Assembly: GCA_002707365.1 (NCBI GenBank)
Contig: PAMQ01000014.1
Span: 10,638-74,637 of the forward strand
Source of the DNA: Trueperaceae bacterium
GTDB lineage: Bacteria > Deinococcota > Deinococci > Deinococcales > Trueperaceae
Direction of reading: 5' to 3'
Length of the DNA stretch: 64,000 bases
The notes beneath the pieces were generated by a model. That model was not told the origin of the DNA, searched no databases, and saw only the letters and a program-made list of their open reading frames with translations. Of this stretch, positions 17,021 to 27,191 are shown one piece after another; within the stretch, counting starts at the first letter, position 1; each line of letters begins with the position of its first letter. The position numbers and the translations under genes are program-made.

Positions 17021-17704
17021 CTATTTTGTGAAAGCTAATATTGGAGATGGGTCTCGCAGGTCGTCTAAAACGACTTCTGCTCCTGCCATTTCAAGTGATT
17101 TACGACTCCATCTTCCAGTGGCAACAGCAATTGCCATACAACCGTTAACATGAGCACACTCTACGTCACGAGGGGTATCACCGACCACTATGATTTCCCC
17201 AACTTCGATTTCGGAATCGTGCAATTCGAGGTAACGCTGACGTGCTACTTCTATGAGGCCTGGTCGGGTAGAGGCTTCGTCTCCGAAAGCCCCGACAGGA
17301 AACCACAAAGGATTCAAACCAGCACTTTCGAGCTTGTGTGGCGCTGCAGCTCGATAGTTACCTGTTAGGAGTCCTAAAGACACTCCGTTCATAGCCCGGA
17401 GTGTCTCCAAAAGCGACACGACTCCAGGGAGGGCAACAATAGGTTTCTTCTTTAGTTCAGAGACAAGGATTTCTAGGTAAACCTTTTGGAAAATGTCATG
17501 GTCATTCCAAGAAATGTTTGTGTGGTCGTTAACTGCAATGAGTTCACCAAAGATCTGAGGGTCAATTTTACCAGAGGAGTCTATATCGCCAAAGCTAAAG
17601 TCGTGACCAAAAATTTGTTGACCTGCAAGCTTCATGGCGCGAGAGCCCGTCCCTTGGGAAGCGAGGAGTGTGCCATCAATATCAAACAGGAAGAGCATTA
17701 GCAC
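17021..17704 (-). CDS. HAD-superfamily phosphatase (phosphoglycolate phosphatase-like)
   Basis: Haloacid dehalogenase-type hydrolase of 227 residues with all motifs: FDIDGT (D8, D10) as nucleophile and acid/base, LLTGN as motif II, a Lys before LESAGL as motif III, and VVGDTPRDVE as motif IV. The helical cap lies after residue 15, as in the phosphoglycolate phosphatase group. It would dephosphorylate a small cytosolic metabolite. A second start (MLFLF) lies two codons in. Stands alone. Confidence 0.85.
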   Translation of the reverse strand: MLMLFLFDIDGTLLASQGTGSRAMKLAGQQIFGHDFSFGDIDSSGKIDPQIFGELIAVNDHTNISWNDHDIFQKVYLEILVSELKKKPIVALPGVVSLLETLRAMNGVSLGLLTGNYRAAAPHKLESAGLNPLWFPVGAFGDEASTRPGLIEVARQRYLELHDSEIEVGEIIVVGDTPRDVECAHVNGCMAIAVATGRWSRKSLEMAGAEVVLDDLRDPSPILAFTK

Positions 17705-17939
17705 CTAACTGATTAGACGAATTCACAGAAAATATTGCGAAACACGGTTGGTTTATGATTTGGCAGAAGGTATGGGTTAAGCTACCTGCCAGAACTGCGT
17801 TTACAAGAGACATCTACTGATAGCTTAACAGTGGTTCCGGACGTTAAATTGTAGTATGCCAAAGTTTCGAGGCCAGGTTCTCTCCTAAAATGATTTTAGT
17901 TACCTTTAGCTACTTCTGTAATGACTCATTGGATGGCAT

Positions 17940-18380
17940 ATGAGCAGGATCTTTCTAGGACTTTCCCGACTCATAGTTATAGTCCTAGTTTTTTCATTAT
18001 TCGCTTTCGGCCACGAAGGTTTTCAGGTTCGACTTCAGGATGCCGATGTAGACGGATACACAGTTACGGTACTTGACGATATCCACGAGAATGGATCTGG
18101 GCTCGTGGTGGTTTTCGTTGAGATTGACGGTTCCCCTGCACCTAAAGACACTGCAGTTTCAGTGAAACTAAAGCCATTTGGGGGTGAGGCTTTCGATTTT
18201 ATACGTGCCGATTATCGGGGTTCCCCTTTTTACCTTGAACGGAAACGTGCAATGTATATGGCTTTACCGCTCATACTTGTACAGGCCGATACTTACCAGT
18301 TGCAGGTGTACCTGAGCGGCAAGGCAGGGCAGACCGAGATTTCTCTAGATTTGAGCTTAAACACGGAGGTCCTTAAGTAG
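17940..18380 (+). CDS. Exported beta-sandwich protein, YtkA/FixH-like by impression
   Basis: A 146-residue protein with an N-terminal hydrophobic segment (8-24) ending near FAFGH, probably a signal peptide or anchor. The rest is beta-rich (YTVTVLDDIHENGSGLVVVF, then YQLQVYLSGKAGQ near the end), similar in feel to YtkA/FixH-like domains, but I cannot assign it firmly. No metal motif is evident beyond one His near the mature N-terminus. A 400-nt gap follows before the S41 protease. Confidence 0.55.
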   Translation: MSRIFLGLSRLIVIVLVFSLFAFGHEGFQVRLQDADVDGYTVTVLDDIHENGSGLVVVFVEIDGSPAPKDTAVSVKLKPFGGEAFDFIRADYRGSPFYLERKRAMYMALPLILVQADTYQLQVYLSGKAGQTEISLDLSLNTEVLK

Positions 18381-18781
18381 ACTTGAGTTATACATGTATT
18401 AACCGGGGGTGTTGATAGCGAGTGAACCCACCAAAACCTACGCGAGTAAGACACCCAAGCTAAGCTCAAACGCGATGCTTCGTCTATATGACGATGTAAG
18501 ATTATCCTAAATAAAGTAATGCTCAGTGAGACTGTATTATAAAGCTTTTTCATATAGAGATAGGGCCAGAAACAGTATGCTGAAAATTCTCTACGGGTTG
18601 TCACCCACGGAAGTTTGGGTTGGGGAGTAATCGTGGCCAAAACCCAAAAAATGGATGAAATGTATCAAGAGCGTGAGTGTTTCTTATCTGAACACCACTT
18701 TTCTCAGAATTGGACCACAGTATTCTGATGCAGGTAGGGACTACCTTTTCGGGTTCCTGAGGCCCTACTTCTGGAGGTTTA
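18381..18781. other. Intergenic region upstream of the S41 protease
   Basis: No firm gene. A 31-codon frame at 18633-18728 starts at GTG with a well placed GGGGAG and reads MAKTQKMDEMYQERECFLSE in its first part; it could be a small protein or chance. The promoter of the protease gene should lie here, but no strong -35/-10 pair stands out. Confidence 0.4.
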
Positions 18782-20137
18782 ATGAAACGCAATTGGTTGT
18801 TTGTTTCTCTAGCCGTGTGCGTTCTTATGGTTGCCCTGGTTAAGGCCCAGCTTTCCAGAGATATTGTTAATGAATTCTTGGCGACTGATTTCGGGAGAGC
18901 CTTCCTCGAGACTTACTCTGCCCTAAAGACCGATTACCTTACAGATGTAGAGGACGAGGTGATTATCCGGGGCGCGATTAACGGAATGCTTGAAGCTCTC
19001 GATGACCCCTTCACGAGTTACGAGGATGCTCAGTCCGCAGAGCTTGATGCTGAGACCCGCTCAGGCTCTTTCGGTGGGATTGGAGCCACTCTTTCTGCCC
19101 GAAATCGCAAAGAAAATAGCCTAGTCGAGATCATTAACGTTTTCCGGGATAGTCCTGCTGCCAAAGCTGGTATTAGACGGGGCGACATCTTCAAAGAGGT
19201 TGATGGAGTAAATGTTGAGGAGTCAGACCTAAGTGAGATTGTAAGTCGAGTACGGGGTCCAGAGGGTACCCAAGTCGAACTGAAGATGCTTCGTCCATCG
19301 GAAAGCGAACTAATTGAATTCACATTTACAGTGATTCGTGGCGAAATTGAAATAGTTTCGGTTGAATCAACGGTATTGCCCCAGAACGTTGGTTACCTGA
19401 GCATAAATACCTTCTCAAACGAACGTGTGCACGAACAGCTTGTTGAGCAGATCACTTCCCTCGAGAGGCAGGGCGCAACTTCGTTGATTTTAGACCTCCG
19501 GAATAACGGTGGCGGTTTACTAAGTCAGGGAATTTTAGTGGCTGACACATTTTTGAAATCTGGCGACATTGTGTTTCAGCGTTCCCGTGGGGTAACCAGA
19601 CGACTAGCCTCAGCGGATTCCGACCATTCTAGTCTTCCGTTGGTGGTATTGGTTAACGAAAATTCTGCTTCAGCGTCCGAGATAGTAGCTGGAGCACTAC
19701 AGGAGAATGGACGTGCTCTAGTAATTGGTGAAGAAACTTTCGGCAAGGGCGTTGGTCAATCCGTCAGCCGTTTAGCGGATGGTGGTCAGCTAGTGCTCCT
19801 TAATTTTGAATGGCTTACTCCTAACCGCCGTAGCATTAATAAACATGGGATAACCCCAGACATTATTGTGGATGATGTTCTTTCCAACCCACTAATCTCC
19901 GTTGAAGGCGAAGGAGCGTCGGAAGGGATGACCATTGAGTTCTTGGTTGATGGTGAGGTCATAGGTAGTGCAACTGCTAACGAAGAGGGAAGCTTTAACT
20001 TCTTCCAACCGTTCACCCGGCATGATGGAAGTGATATCCAAGGTGAAGCTATCGTGGACCTAAATTCCGATCCCGCACTACAAGTTGCTTTTGACACCCT
20101 TGTCAACCAGGTAGGGACACGGGTGGAAGATGACTGA
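18782..20137 (+). CDS. C-terminal processing protease, S41 family
   Basis: Periplasmic serine protease that trims or degrades proteins from their C-termini. A signal peptide (residues 1-22) is followed by the N-terminal helical region, a PDZ domain at about 95-185, and the catalytic core. The Ser/Lys dyad is visible as S297 in NSASASEI and K322 in TFGKG, 25 residues apart as in other family members. The extra C-terminal part (about 380-451) may be a small beta domain. A TGGAGG site precedes the ATG. It lies just before an HtrA protease, suggesting an envelope quality-control pair. Confidence 0.93.
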   Translation: MKRNWLFVSLAVCVLMVALVKAQLSRDIVNEFLATDFGRAFLETYSALKTDYLTDVEDEVIIRGAINGMLEALDDPFTSYEDAQSAELDAETRSGSFGGIGATLSARNRKENSLVEIINVFRDSPAAKAGIRRGDIFKEVDGVNVEESDLSEIVSRVRGPEGTQVELKMLRPSESELIEFTFTVIRGEIEIVSVESTVLPQNVGYLSINTFSNERVHEQLVEQITSLERQGATSLILDLRNNGGGLLSQGILVADTFLKSGDIVFQRSRGVTRRLASADSDHSSLPLVVLVNENSASASEIVAGALQENGRALVIGEETFGKGVGQSVSRLADGGQLVLLNFEWLTPNRRSINKHGITPDIIVDDVLSNPLISVEGEGASEGMTIEFLVDGEVIGSATANEEGSFNFFQPFTRHDGSDIQGEAIVDLNSDPALQVAFDTLVNQVGTRVEDD

Positions 20138-20227
20138 TTCAAAGCCTGCTAGATACTTAATCGCGGACTTAAGCCCCGCGCAATTTAGGACATGTCGAAA
20201 GTACGCTGATCAGATAAGGAGAGAGAG

Positions 20228-21493
20228 ATGAGGAAACATTTAGTCGCGATCATCATTATAGTGCTTGTGGGTGCCGGAGCGGCTTTAACGCAAGGAGTTT
20301 CTCCCATAAATTCAGCTCGGTCTCTGTTAGAAGACGAACGCAACACTATCGAGATAGTACGTGAATTCGGGCCCAGCGTAGTAGCTGTTAATGTAATCGC
20401 TCCCCTGTCTCGTGGCCAAGGGTTTAACGGTCCGCTAGGTGATTTATCCGATCGTCTGCGTGAGCGCTTACAGAGAGATCCCAAAGGCGGCTTTAAGTTT
20501 GAATTAGATGCACCTAAACAGGATCGTCCTGCGCGACAGGGGAGTGGTAGTGCATTCTTGCTTGATAGTGAGAAGCACATGGTAACTAATTTTCATGTGA
20601 TTCAGGCCGCCCTTCTCCCTGAAACTAACGAGCTTCGGGATGGCGCTGAAATCAACGTCATTTTTCCTAATGTGGAAGATCCCATCCCAGTGAAGGTGTT
20701 GGGTGCCAACCCATCTTTCGACCTTGCCATATTGGTGCCCCTAGACGGAAAATTACCTGAAGGAGCTACTCCACTCCTGTTGGGAGACTCTGATCTTGTG
20801 GAGGTTGGCCAGAAAGCTGTTGCAATCGGCAATCCTTTTGGTCTTGCCTCCACGGTCACAACAGGAATTGTTTCGGCAGTTGGCCGGACTCTACCCTCAG
20901 TTGGTCAGATCCCAATTTCAATGATCCAGATAGACGCAGCTATCAATCCTGGTAACTCTGGTGGGCCGTTACTAAACTCCAGTGGTGAGGTCGTGGGCAT
21001 AAATACCGCAATAGTTCCCGGTAACGGCGGCCCCTTCAGCCGGGGTGCATTCGCTGGCGTTGGTTTTGCCATCCCCAGTAACCTCCTAGCAGATAATCTC
21101 GAGATTCTTCTTTCTGGTGGCTTTACTGACGTGTTTGAGTCCCGACCGAGAATTGGGATTACAGTCCGTAACCTCCGAAGCTATCCCGAGAGTGTGCGAC
21201 AGAGCCTCAGTCTTCCTGATGAGGGGGTGATGGTAGTGGAAGTCCAAACCGGTGGTCCAGGTGACCTTGCGGGTCTACGTGGAGCAAATTTCACGGTTAA
21301 CGTTGAGGGACAGGAATTTCCTGCAGGAGGAGATTCTATAATAGCAGTCAATGGTCAACCTTTAGAGGATGCAACAGGTTTACAGGAGTTAGTGTTTTCC
21401 CGGGCTCCAGGAGACACTGTTGTCATCACTTTAGTAAGAAATAACGAGATAATGGAGACGCCTATCGTCCTAGAGGTGGTGCCTCGAGAGTAA
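20228..21493 (+). CDS. HtrA/Deg serine protease with PDZ domain
   Basis: Trypsin-like S1C protease of 421 residues with an N-terminal signal or anchor (5-21). The triad is complete: H123 in TNFHVI, D165 in FDLAIL and S244 in NPGNSGGP. One PDZ domain follows (about 305-415). It would act in the periplasm on misfolded proteins. An AAGGAGAG site precedes the ATG. The gene follows the S41 protease by 90 nt and may share its promoter. Confidence 0.93.
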   Translation: MRKHLVAIIIIVLVGAGAALTQGVSPINSARSLLEDERNTIEIVREFGPSVVAVNVIAPLSRGQGFNGPLGDLSDRLRERLQRDPKGGFKFELDAPKQDRPARQGSGSAFLLDSEKHMVTNFHVIQAALLPETNELRDGAEINVIFPNVEDPIPVKVLGANPSFDLAILVPLDGKLPEGATPLLLGDSDLVEVGQKAVAIGNPFGLASTVTTGIVSAVGRTLPSVGQIPISMIQIDAAINPGNSGGPLLNSSGEVVGINTAIVPGNGGPFSRGAFAGVGFAIPSNLLADNLEILLSGGFTDVFESRPRIGITVRNLRSYPESVRQSLSLPDEGVMVVEVQTGGPGDLAGLRGANFTVNVEGQEFPAGGDSIIAVNGQPLEDATGLQELVFSRAPGDTVVITLVRNNEIMETPIVLEVVPRE

Positions 21494-21629
21494 CGGTCTT
21501 AGTCGTTACTAGGGTTTGGGCTGCAACTTCGTGTAGTTCTGCAAAGGCTTACGGGATATAAGGTATTTGGTATTGGATAAGCCTAGCGGCCTATTGACCC
21601 TTTGGGGGGGATCGGGTCTAAACTTGGAC

Positions 21630-22094
21630 ATGATGAATCAGCGTGAATTCCGCAATGCTCTCGGGCACTTCGCTACAGGTATTACTGTTGTGACTATGCG
21701 CGAAGGTGACACCGTACATGGTATTACCGTGAACGCTTTCATGTCGGTTTCTTTGGACCCCCCGTTGGTTGCTGTATCGATAGATAGACAAGCTACCGCA
21801 CACCAGACACTTAATAAGACTAATCGTTATGGCGTTTCGATGCTGGGAAGTGACCAAGAACACCTCTCTAATCATTTCGCTAACCGCTTTGCAGCAGAAG
21901 TGGTTGAACCCTTCATTGAAGTCGATGGGTTCCCTCTTGTTAATGGCGCCTTGGCTCACCTGATATGTGACATAGAGGTCGCACACGAGGTTGGAGATCA
22001 CACAATATTTATTGGTCAGGTTAAGCACATTGCCGTTAATGATAAGAAGCCATTGCTTTATTACCAAGGTAAGTATGTTGGTTTAGGAGATTAG
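21630..22094 (+). CDS. Flavin reductase-like domain protein
   Basis: FMN-binding split-barrel protein of 154 residues, of the NAD(P)H:flavin oxidoreductase group (HpaC/RutF/DIM6-NTAB like). The start of the fold (FRNALGHFATGITVVT), then HGITVNAFMSVSLDPPLV and the C-terminal GDHTIFIGQV are typical. It would supply reduced flavin to a monooxygenase or reduce a substrate directly; no partner is adjacent. The frame is open upstream to a TTG at 21567, but the domain begins at the ATG used here. Confidence 0.88.
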   Translation: MMNQREFRNALGHFATGITVVTMREGDTVHGITVNAFMSVSLDPPLVAVSIDRQATAHQTLNKTNRYGVSMLGSDQEHLSNHFANRFAAEVVEPFIEVDGFPLVNGALAHLICDIEVAHEVGDHTIFIGQVKHIAVNDKKPLLYYQGKYVGLGD

Positions 22095-22278
22095 GTACTT
22101 TTGCTCACATTGTGTGGGACCTAAGTTGCTGCGTTATTGTTAAAAGTGCATTGCGAAATACCCCACAGCCAGATACTGGACCTTTACCTTTAAGCTGATG
22201 GTGACGTATAGTTCAGCTGCTATCTGGAAACTCGGCTAAGGGTGCGACTTGGCTACAGGTAAGCCAAGGAAGGTCTTT

Positions 22279-23601
22279 ATGTCATTTTCTGACTTTGGAC
22301 TCCACCCTAAAGTGGGGTCTGGTATCAATGCAGCCGGCTATTTAGAGCCTACGCCCATCCAAGAGAAGGCCATACCCTTAGTGATGGCTGGCCGGGACGT
22401 AATGGGACTCGCCCAAACTGGAACTGGTAAAACTGCCGCATTTGCACTCCCTATCCTTCACCGTCTCATCCGAGGTCGGCGAGGGCAAGTTCGAGCTCTC
22501 ATTGTGGCGCCGACGCGAGAGCTTGCTGAACAAATTAACGACAGTTTCCGCACCCTAGGTAGAGGAACTGGCTTGCGCAGCGCTACCGTCTATGGGGGGG
22601 TTGGGATGAATCCTCAAATAAGGGCTTTGGATGGGGGAGCAGAAGTCATTGTCGCCTGTCCAGGCCGGCTACTTGATCATCTTAGTAAGGATGGTTCCCT
22701 CCTTCGTGATGTGGAAGTGTTGGTTCTCGACGAAGCTGATCACATGTTTGATATGGGCTTCCTCCCCGATATACGGCGTATTCTTCGTAGCCTTCCCCCT
22801 GAGAGGCAAACGCTCATGTTTTCTGCGACGATGCCACGAGATATACAGAAGCTAGCTCAGGAGGCCCTTAAAGAACCTAAAACAGTTCAAGTGGACCTTA
22901 TAGCTCCAGCTAAAACTGTTTCTCATGCTATTTATCCCCTAGAGAAGCATCAGAAGACAGCAATGTTGAAGCACGTGCTGAAGCAGTTAGACCCCCGGGC
23001 CACCTTAGTGTTCACTCGTACTAAGCATCGAGCTAAAAGGCTTGCTCAACAGCTAGAGCGCTCTGGTTATCGCGCAGTTGCTTTGCAGGGAAACATGTCA
23101 CAGAATAAGCGCCAACAGGCTCTCGACGGCTTTCGGAAAGACCGCTATCAGATTCTAGTTGCTACCGATATTGCTGCTCGGGGCATAGACATTATTCGGG
23201 TTTCGCACGTAATCAATTACGATATGCCTTCCACTGCGGATGCGTACACTCACCGTATAGGTAGGACTGGGAGGGCTGAGCGGAGTGGTGATGCGTTTAC
23301 TTTTGTCACAACCGAAGATTCAGGAATGATTAGGATTGTCGAGAGGTTGTTAGGAGAACCACTTAAACGCGTTCGGCCTGAGGGTTTCGATTACAATACT
23401 TCCCCGCCCAAGGGGCAAGCTGAATTCGATCGCGGCTCGCGGCATCAGGGGCAGAAGGCAAACAGTTCTAAATCTACTCAGCGACGTAGTCGGTCGAACA
23501 CACGGAATCGGTCGAATTCTAGCAAGGGTTCTTATGCAAGTAATCAGCGACGCCAAAATTGGCGTCGAAGTGGTTCAAGCAAAAGCACCCGTAATGATTG
23601 A
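22279..23601 (+). CDS. DEAD-box ATP-dependent RNA helicase
   Basis: RNA helicase of 440 residues acting in ribosome assembly or mRNA unwinding. All motifs are present: Q motif (PTPIQEKAIP), AQTGTGKT, PTRELA, DEAD, SAT, ARGID and HRIGRTGRA. The tail from about residue 380 is rich in Arg, Ser, Asn and Gln and should bind RNA. The ATG at 22279 follows AAGGAAGG; an upstream TTG is less likely. A perfect 9-bp inverted repeat (CGACGCCAA) lies in the tail-coding part at 23548-23567. Confidence 0.94.
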   Translation: MSFSDFGLHPKVGSGINAAGYLEPTPIQEKAIPLVMAGRDVMGLAQTGTGKTAAFALPILHRLIRGRRGQVRALIVAPTRELAEQINDSFRTLGRGTGLRSATVYGGVGMNPQIRALDGGAEVIVACPGRLLDHLSKDGSLLRDVEVLVLDEADHMFDMGFLPDIRRILRSLPPERQTLMFSATMPRDIQKLAQEALKEPKTVQVDLIAPAKTVSHAIYPLEKHQKTAMLKHVLKQLDPRATLVFTRTKHRAKRLAQQLERSGYRAVALQGNMSQNKRQQALDGFRKDRYQILVATDIAARGIDIIRVSHVINYDMPSTADAYTHRIGRTGRAERSGDAFTFVTTEDSGMIRIVERLLGEPLKRVRPEGFDYNTSPPKGQAEFDRGSRHQGQKANSSKSTQRRSRSNTRNRSNSSKGSYASNQRRQNWRRSGSSKSTRND

Positions 23602-23818
23602 AGCCATATTACGATTCAATTAAGGGTTTTTTGGCTTAGCTTGGTAATTAGTTGTATTAGAATTGGGGTTAAACTTTAGAGTTCTTGCGGTTATAGGGTC
23701 AAACATTAACCGAGACATCTCGGGGGCGTTAGTTTCACAAGATGAACTGTGGCATTAGGACTTCGAGACCCAGTTTTGTTCACCAACCAAGGCTAGATAG
23801 ATAGAAAATTAGTGACTA

Positions 23819-25666
23819 TCAGTCCGTCCAGGCCAATACGAGACTCTTCGCCGTATCGTGGAGATTGCTTGCAGCGATTTGTCCTGTTAGGAGAAATTCT
23901 TGTGTTCCAGAAATGAATGCGGCTCTACTGTAGGGGTTACCTGGCTCGCTAAAGTCCTCTAGTAGGATTACTGTGTCGTTAATACGATGGAACCGGGTGC
24001 CGGAATGGGATTTATAGTTTTTGTCCACGAAGAGTGTTTTTAGGTCAGTGGCGCTACTCTCACGGACTACGATGTCAAGGAATTCTTTACCATTGCCAAA
24101 CTGCAGGAGTATTCCCTTAATACCGTTTTGGATCACCTCGAACACCCCTTCGATAGTGAACTGATTAGGCAAAGAAGTCGGTACCAGGTCGGTTGGGGCA
24201 TCGATTGCAATTTTCTTGCTTTTTCGGGAATTAGACCGGGTTGATAATTTAGGCGTCTTAAAGTTACTAGATGCTCGGGTTTCGACCGAAACTCGTGTAT
24301 CAATTAGAGGTCTAGCTGCAGGGCTAATGGTTACTCGGTATGTTTTCATTACAGCGGCTTCTGGTGTTAGAGCTCGACTCGGATTCAGAATAATTAAATA
24401 GAGCTTCTCGAAACGACTTGTGTTGAGCGTGACCGAATTCCCAGGCATATTGAAAAGAGTCGCTATATCACCATTTAATCCTACAACTGTTCCTTCGAGA
24501 GCACCTCCTCGCAAGGATATGGTGACGACCCCACCAGCCTCGATAGACAAATAATCAGCGCCAAGCTGAGCTACACCGTCAGCCGGTAGAAACTCCCCTA
24601 ATCCTGTAGACCCTTCGAGACTTACAGTAGGATAGTGTTCTCCCTCTTCAAAATTCCTTGTTAGTAGTGCGACGCTAAATTCTTTCACCACCGAAGCAAG
24701 AGTCGTACCGTTTTCGACTAGCGCTGCATCAATAGCAAAGTACCCGTCAAGGTAGCGAGCGTGTTCCCAGATTGCTCGGACGGCCTTGTGACCGAAACGT
24801 TCTGACAAATATCGGAAAAAAATCCATTGCCCGTACCAGCGGTCACTTCCTGTATCAATACCAACCTCAAAACCCTTTCCATTCTGGGCTAGGTCTGGAG
24901 CGTTGAATACCGTGTCGAGGTCACCGTAAATCTGATTGATATCGTCAAAAAATTCATCCTCTATCCAGTTAGCCGTTGCTTCCCATAACCAACCAGCAGG
25001 TTCTTCCCCGTCGTAACCGAACTGGATAGCATGAAAGTACTCATGAGCCACGGTAGTACGTAATAACTTAGCTGGGGATAAGCCACTGTCGTCGAGGAAG
25101 GTGTTGTCTAGTTCCATGTATGAGAATGAAGAGCGCGATTCCATAATATTTTTAGTTGCTGGGTTATCTCCCACGCGTGTTGCGCTAGCGCTGCTCTTGA
25201 CAAAGCCATAACTGTTTTCCGTCTCGAGTAGATTCCGAATGAAAATATCGTAAAGGTCGTTACCTCCCCACCCACAATCAGAAGGAGGTGGTGACCAACC
25301 GAATTCTTGCGTCGCAGTTGAACGAACGCTTTCGAGGACATCTGCGGTAGCTTGAACGTAATCTGGTAAACCATTAGCATCACGGTCGAGATCTAGAACG
25401 GCATCTTTCCCTTGAAGGGTGTAGTGAAGGCGGAAATGTTGGCTGTCGAAGTGGTTCACAGGCCCACTAAGAGTAGGTGGCATCAAAACCTCTCCAGATT
25501 CTGCAGGGGTTAAATAGAAATGATTTTCTAGGGTGGGTTTATTGCAATTATGGGAGATGCCATGTGTCGTAGAATTTACACCGTTGGAAGCACTAACCGC
25601 CAACAAGAATGTGACTAGTGCAGACGTGAGTGGTAGCTTAGTCATCTTTCCTAGACTACCTCTCAT
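23819..25666 (-). CDS. Secreted zinc metalloprotease-like protein (MXAN_6640 type)
   Basis: Large exported protein (615 residues) with a signal peptide (about 9-30). The segment LDRDANGLPDYVQ, the HEYFH zinc motif (H208, E209, H212) and WLWEATANWIEDEF with a candidate third ligand E229 match the MXAN_6640 family of putative metalloproteases. The C-terminal third is beta-rich and of unknown role. A strong AGGAGG site fixes the ATG. It stands alone between a helicase and a GH13-like gene on opposite strands. Confidence 0.8.
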   Translation of the reverse strand: MRGSLGKMTKLPLTSALVTFLLAVSASNGVNSTTHGISHNCNKPTLENHFYLTPAESGEVLMPPTLSGPVNHFDSQHFRLHYTLQGKDAVLDLDRDANGLPDYVQATADVLESVRSTATQEFGWSPPPSDCGWGGNDLYDIFIRNLLETENSYGFVKSSASATRVGDNPATKNIMESRSSFSYMELDNTFLDDSGLSPAKLLRTTVAHEYFHAIQFGYDGEEPAGWLWEATANWIEDEFFDDINQIYGDLDTVFNAPDLAQNGKGFEVGIDTGSDRWYGQWIFFRYLSERFGHKAVRAIWEHARYLDGYFAIDAALVENGTTLASVVKEFSVALLTRNFEEGEHYPTVSLEGSTGLGEFLPADGVAQLGADYLSIEAGGVVTISLRGGALEGTVVGLNGDIATLFNMPGNSVTLNTSRFEKLYLIILNPSRALTPEAAVMKTYRVTISPAARPLIDTRVSVETRASSNFKTPKLSTRSNSRKSKKIAIDAPTDLVPTSLPNQFTIEGVFEVIQNGIKGILLQFGNGKEFLDIVVRESSATDLKTLFVDKNYKSHSGTRFHRINDTVILLEDFSEPGNPYSRAAFISGTQEFLLTGQIAASNLHDTAKSLVLAWTD

Positions 25667-25826
25667 TTGGTCCTCCTTGCCGTTCAGGTGTCGAGCGTTG
25701 CTAGCGTGGGTTGAGATTTGAGTTGGTGTTGGCTAATCGGCATGAATACAAAGCTATTCAGCCCGTGAAAGACCGAGGGTCACAAATAAGCACCAGATTC
25801 TAATTGGGCAATTACTAGTGAACACA

Positions 25827-27191
25827 TCAATTCATTACTTCCAAAATTTTAAAGCCATAGCGATTTAGCTGGACTTGTAGAATACCGTTATTGACATGTA
25901 TAACTTCGCCACTAAGGTAGTTACGGAGAATTCGAATGTTTTCACCGACTATCACTTCTGTTTGGCAGGGCTCCTCATCGAAATTGAACACTGTTACTGC
26001 ACGTTTCGTTCCCCTCTCACTAGTCCTTAGGCCAGCGAATACCGTCTGTCGCTTGTCTGTCGGCAGCTCTGATAAATCACCTATTCCAAGAGCCTCTTCT
26101 TGCGAACGTAAAACGAACATTCGTTTAACAAAGCTAAATGGTGACGAAGGATCCGAGCCCTGGCGTGACATCTCCGCGTGGTCAAGGCCCCAAAACTTTA
26201 GGTCAATATCTAGTGGTGTCCTGAGTGGAGTTGGTAGAGGCTTTGATAATTTTCTTGGATAAGTAATTACACTTGCATCGACCCACACTTGGTCGGGTAG
26301 GGTTGCTTGGAACGCCACCTGTAACCTAAACATTTGACGCATAAAGAGACCGCGGTATCGTTCGAACATCCGCCTTCCGAACTGCTGAAATGGGAAAATG
26401 TTGTGTTCAATGAGTTGTTGTCGGATCGCCAAGCCACGGCGAATATGGTCAGCGTTTTGCTCGAGCATTGCCTCTAGTTCCCCGTAGAGTCGATCCCTAC
26501 GAATGCCCGTACCAGCGTTAAAGCCGCCGCAGCGGGTAATGTTATGCGCAAGGGAGCTGTGTTCCGCCGTGATAAACCCACCACGCGATTTTACGAGATC
26601 AGTAATAGCACGTAATGCTTTTACATTAACGTTCTTCCAAGACTCAATGCTGTCCACATCCCAACCAACGATTCCTTTGTCCATCCAAAAGCCTATGTAC
26701 TCGCAAAAAGCTTCGACGTATTCCTGATTACCAGCATCGGGAGCTGGATGGTCCCAGGTCAACTCTACGCTACCGTCATCATCCCATCCGAACCAATCTA
26801 TCCTCGGATCTTCCACGCCTTCGTTGCGAGCTTGTTTAGCAGCTAAATAGATTGGATGGTGCCAGCCCAAGTACTCTGGAACAGCCATGACTATGATAGG
26901 TATGTCGCGCTTATGGCATTCTGCCATCAGCCGATTAAAATCATCCATCGTGCCGAAAAGAGGATCAGTGTCGAACCAATCTTGGGAAACTAGGCCGTTG
27001 AATTCGTAATCGTCGCCAAAGCGTGTGACCTGGTGAAGCCTCAGTCCAGTCATTCCCATAGCTTGCAGATCGTCCAGGTTCTGGCGGATGCCTTCAAAGT
27101 CCCCGATGCCGTCACCGTTTGAGTCCCAACTACCAGCTACGGTGACGCTGAGAATAGTAGGATGCGTGGTCCACCAACCTTTAGGTTTCAC
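25827..27191 (-). CDS. GH13 alpha-amylase-family-like protein, divergent
   Basis: The barrel start SWDSNGDGIGDFEGI, DWF...DPLFGT and the C-terminal beta domain point to the GH13 family near oligo-1,6-glucosidase and trehalose synthase. The nucleophile strand reads GWDVDS (176-181): D180 is kept but the near-invariant Arg two residues before it is Asp. The acid E210 is kept (ITAEHS). The usual NHD segment is not seen. Activity on alpha-glucosides is therefore uncertain. No signal peptide, so cytosolic. Could instead be a sugar-binding or transglycosylating relative. Confidence 0.75.
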   Translation of the reverse strand: MKPKGWWTTHPTILSVTVAGSWDSNGDGIGDFEGIRQNLDDLQAMGMTGLRLHQVTRFGDDYEFNGLVSQDWFDTDPLFGTMDDFNRLMAECHKRDIPIIVMAVPEYLGWHHPIYLAAKQARNEGVEDPRIDWFGWDDDGSVELTWDHPAPDAGNQEYVEAFCEYIGFWMDKGIVGWDVDSIESWKNVNVKALRAITDLVKSRGGFITAEHSSLAHNITRCGGFNAGTGIRRDRLYGELEAMLEQNADHIRRGLAIRQQLIEHNIFPFQQFGRRMFERYRGLFMRQMFRLQVAFQATLPDQVWVDASVITYPRKLSKPLPTPLRTPLDIDLKFWGLDHAEMSRQGSDPSSPFSFVKRMFVLRSQEEALGIGDLSELPTDKRQTVFAGLRTSERGTKRAVTVFNFDEEPCQTEVIVGENIRILRNYLSGEVIHVNNGILQVQLNRYGFKILEVMN

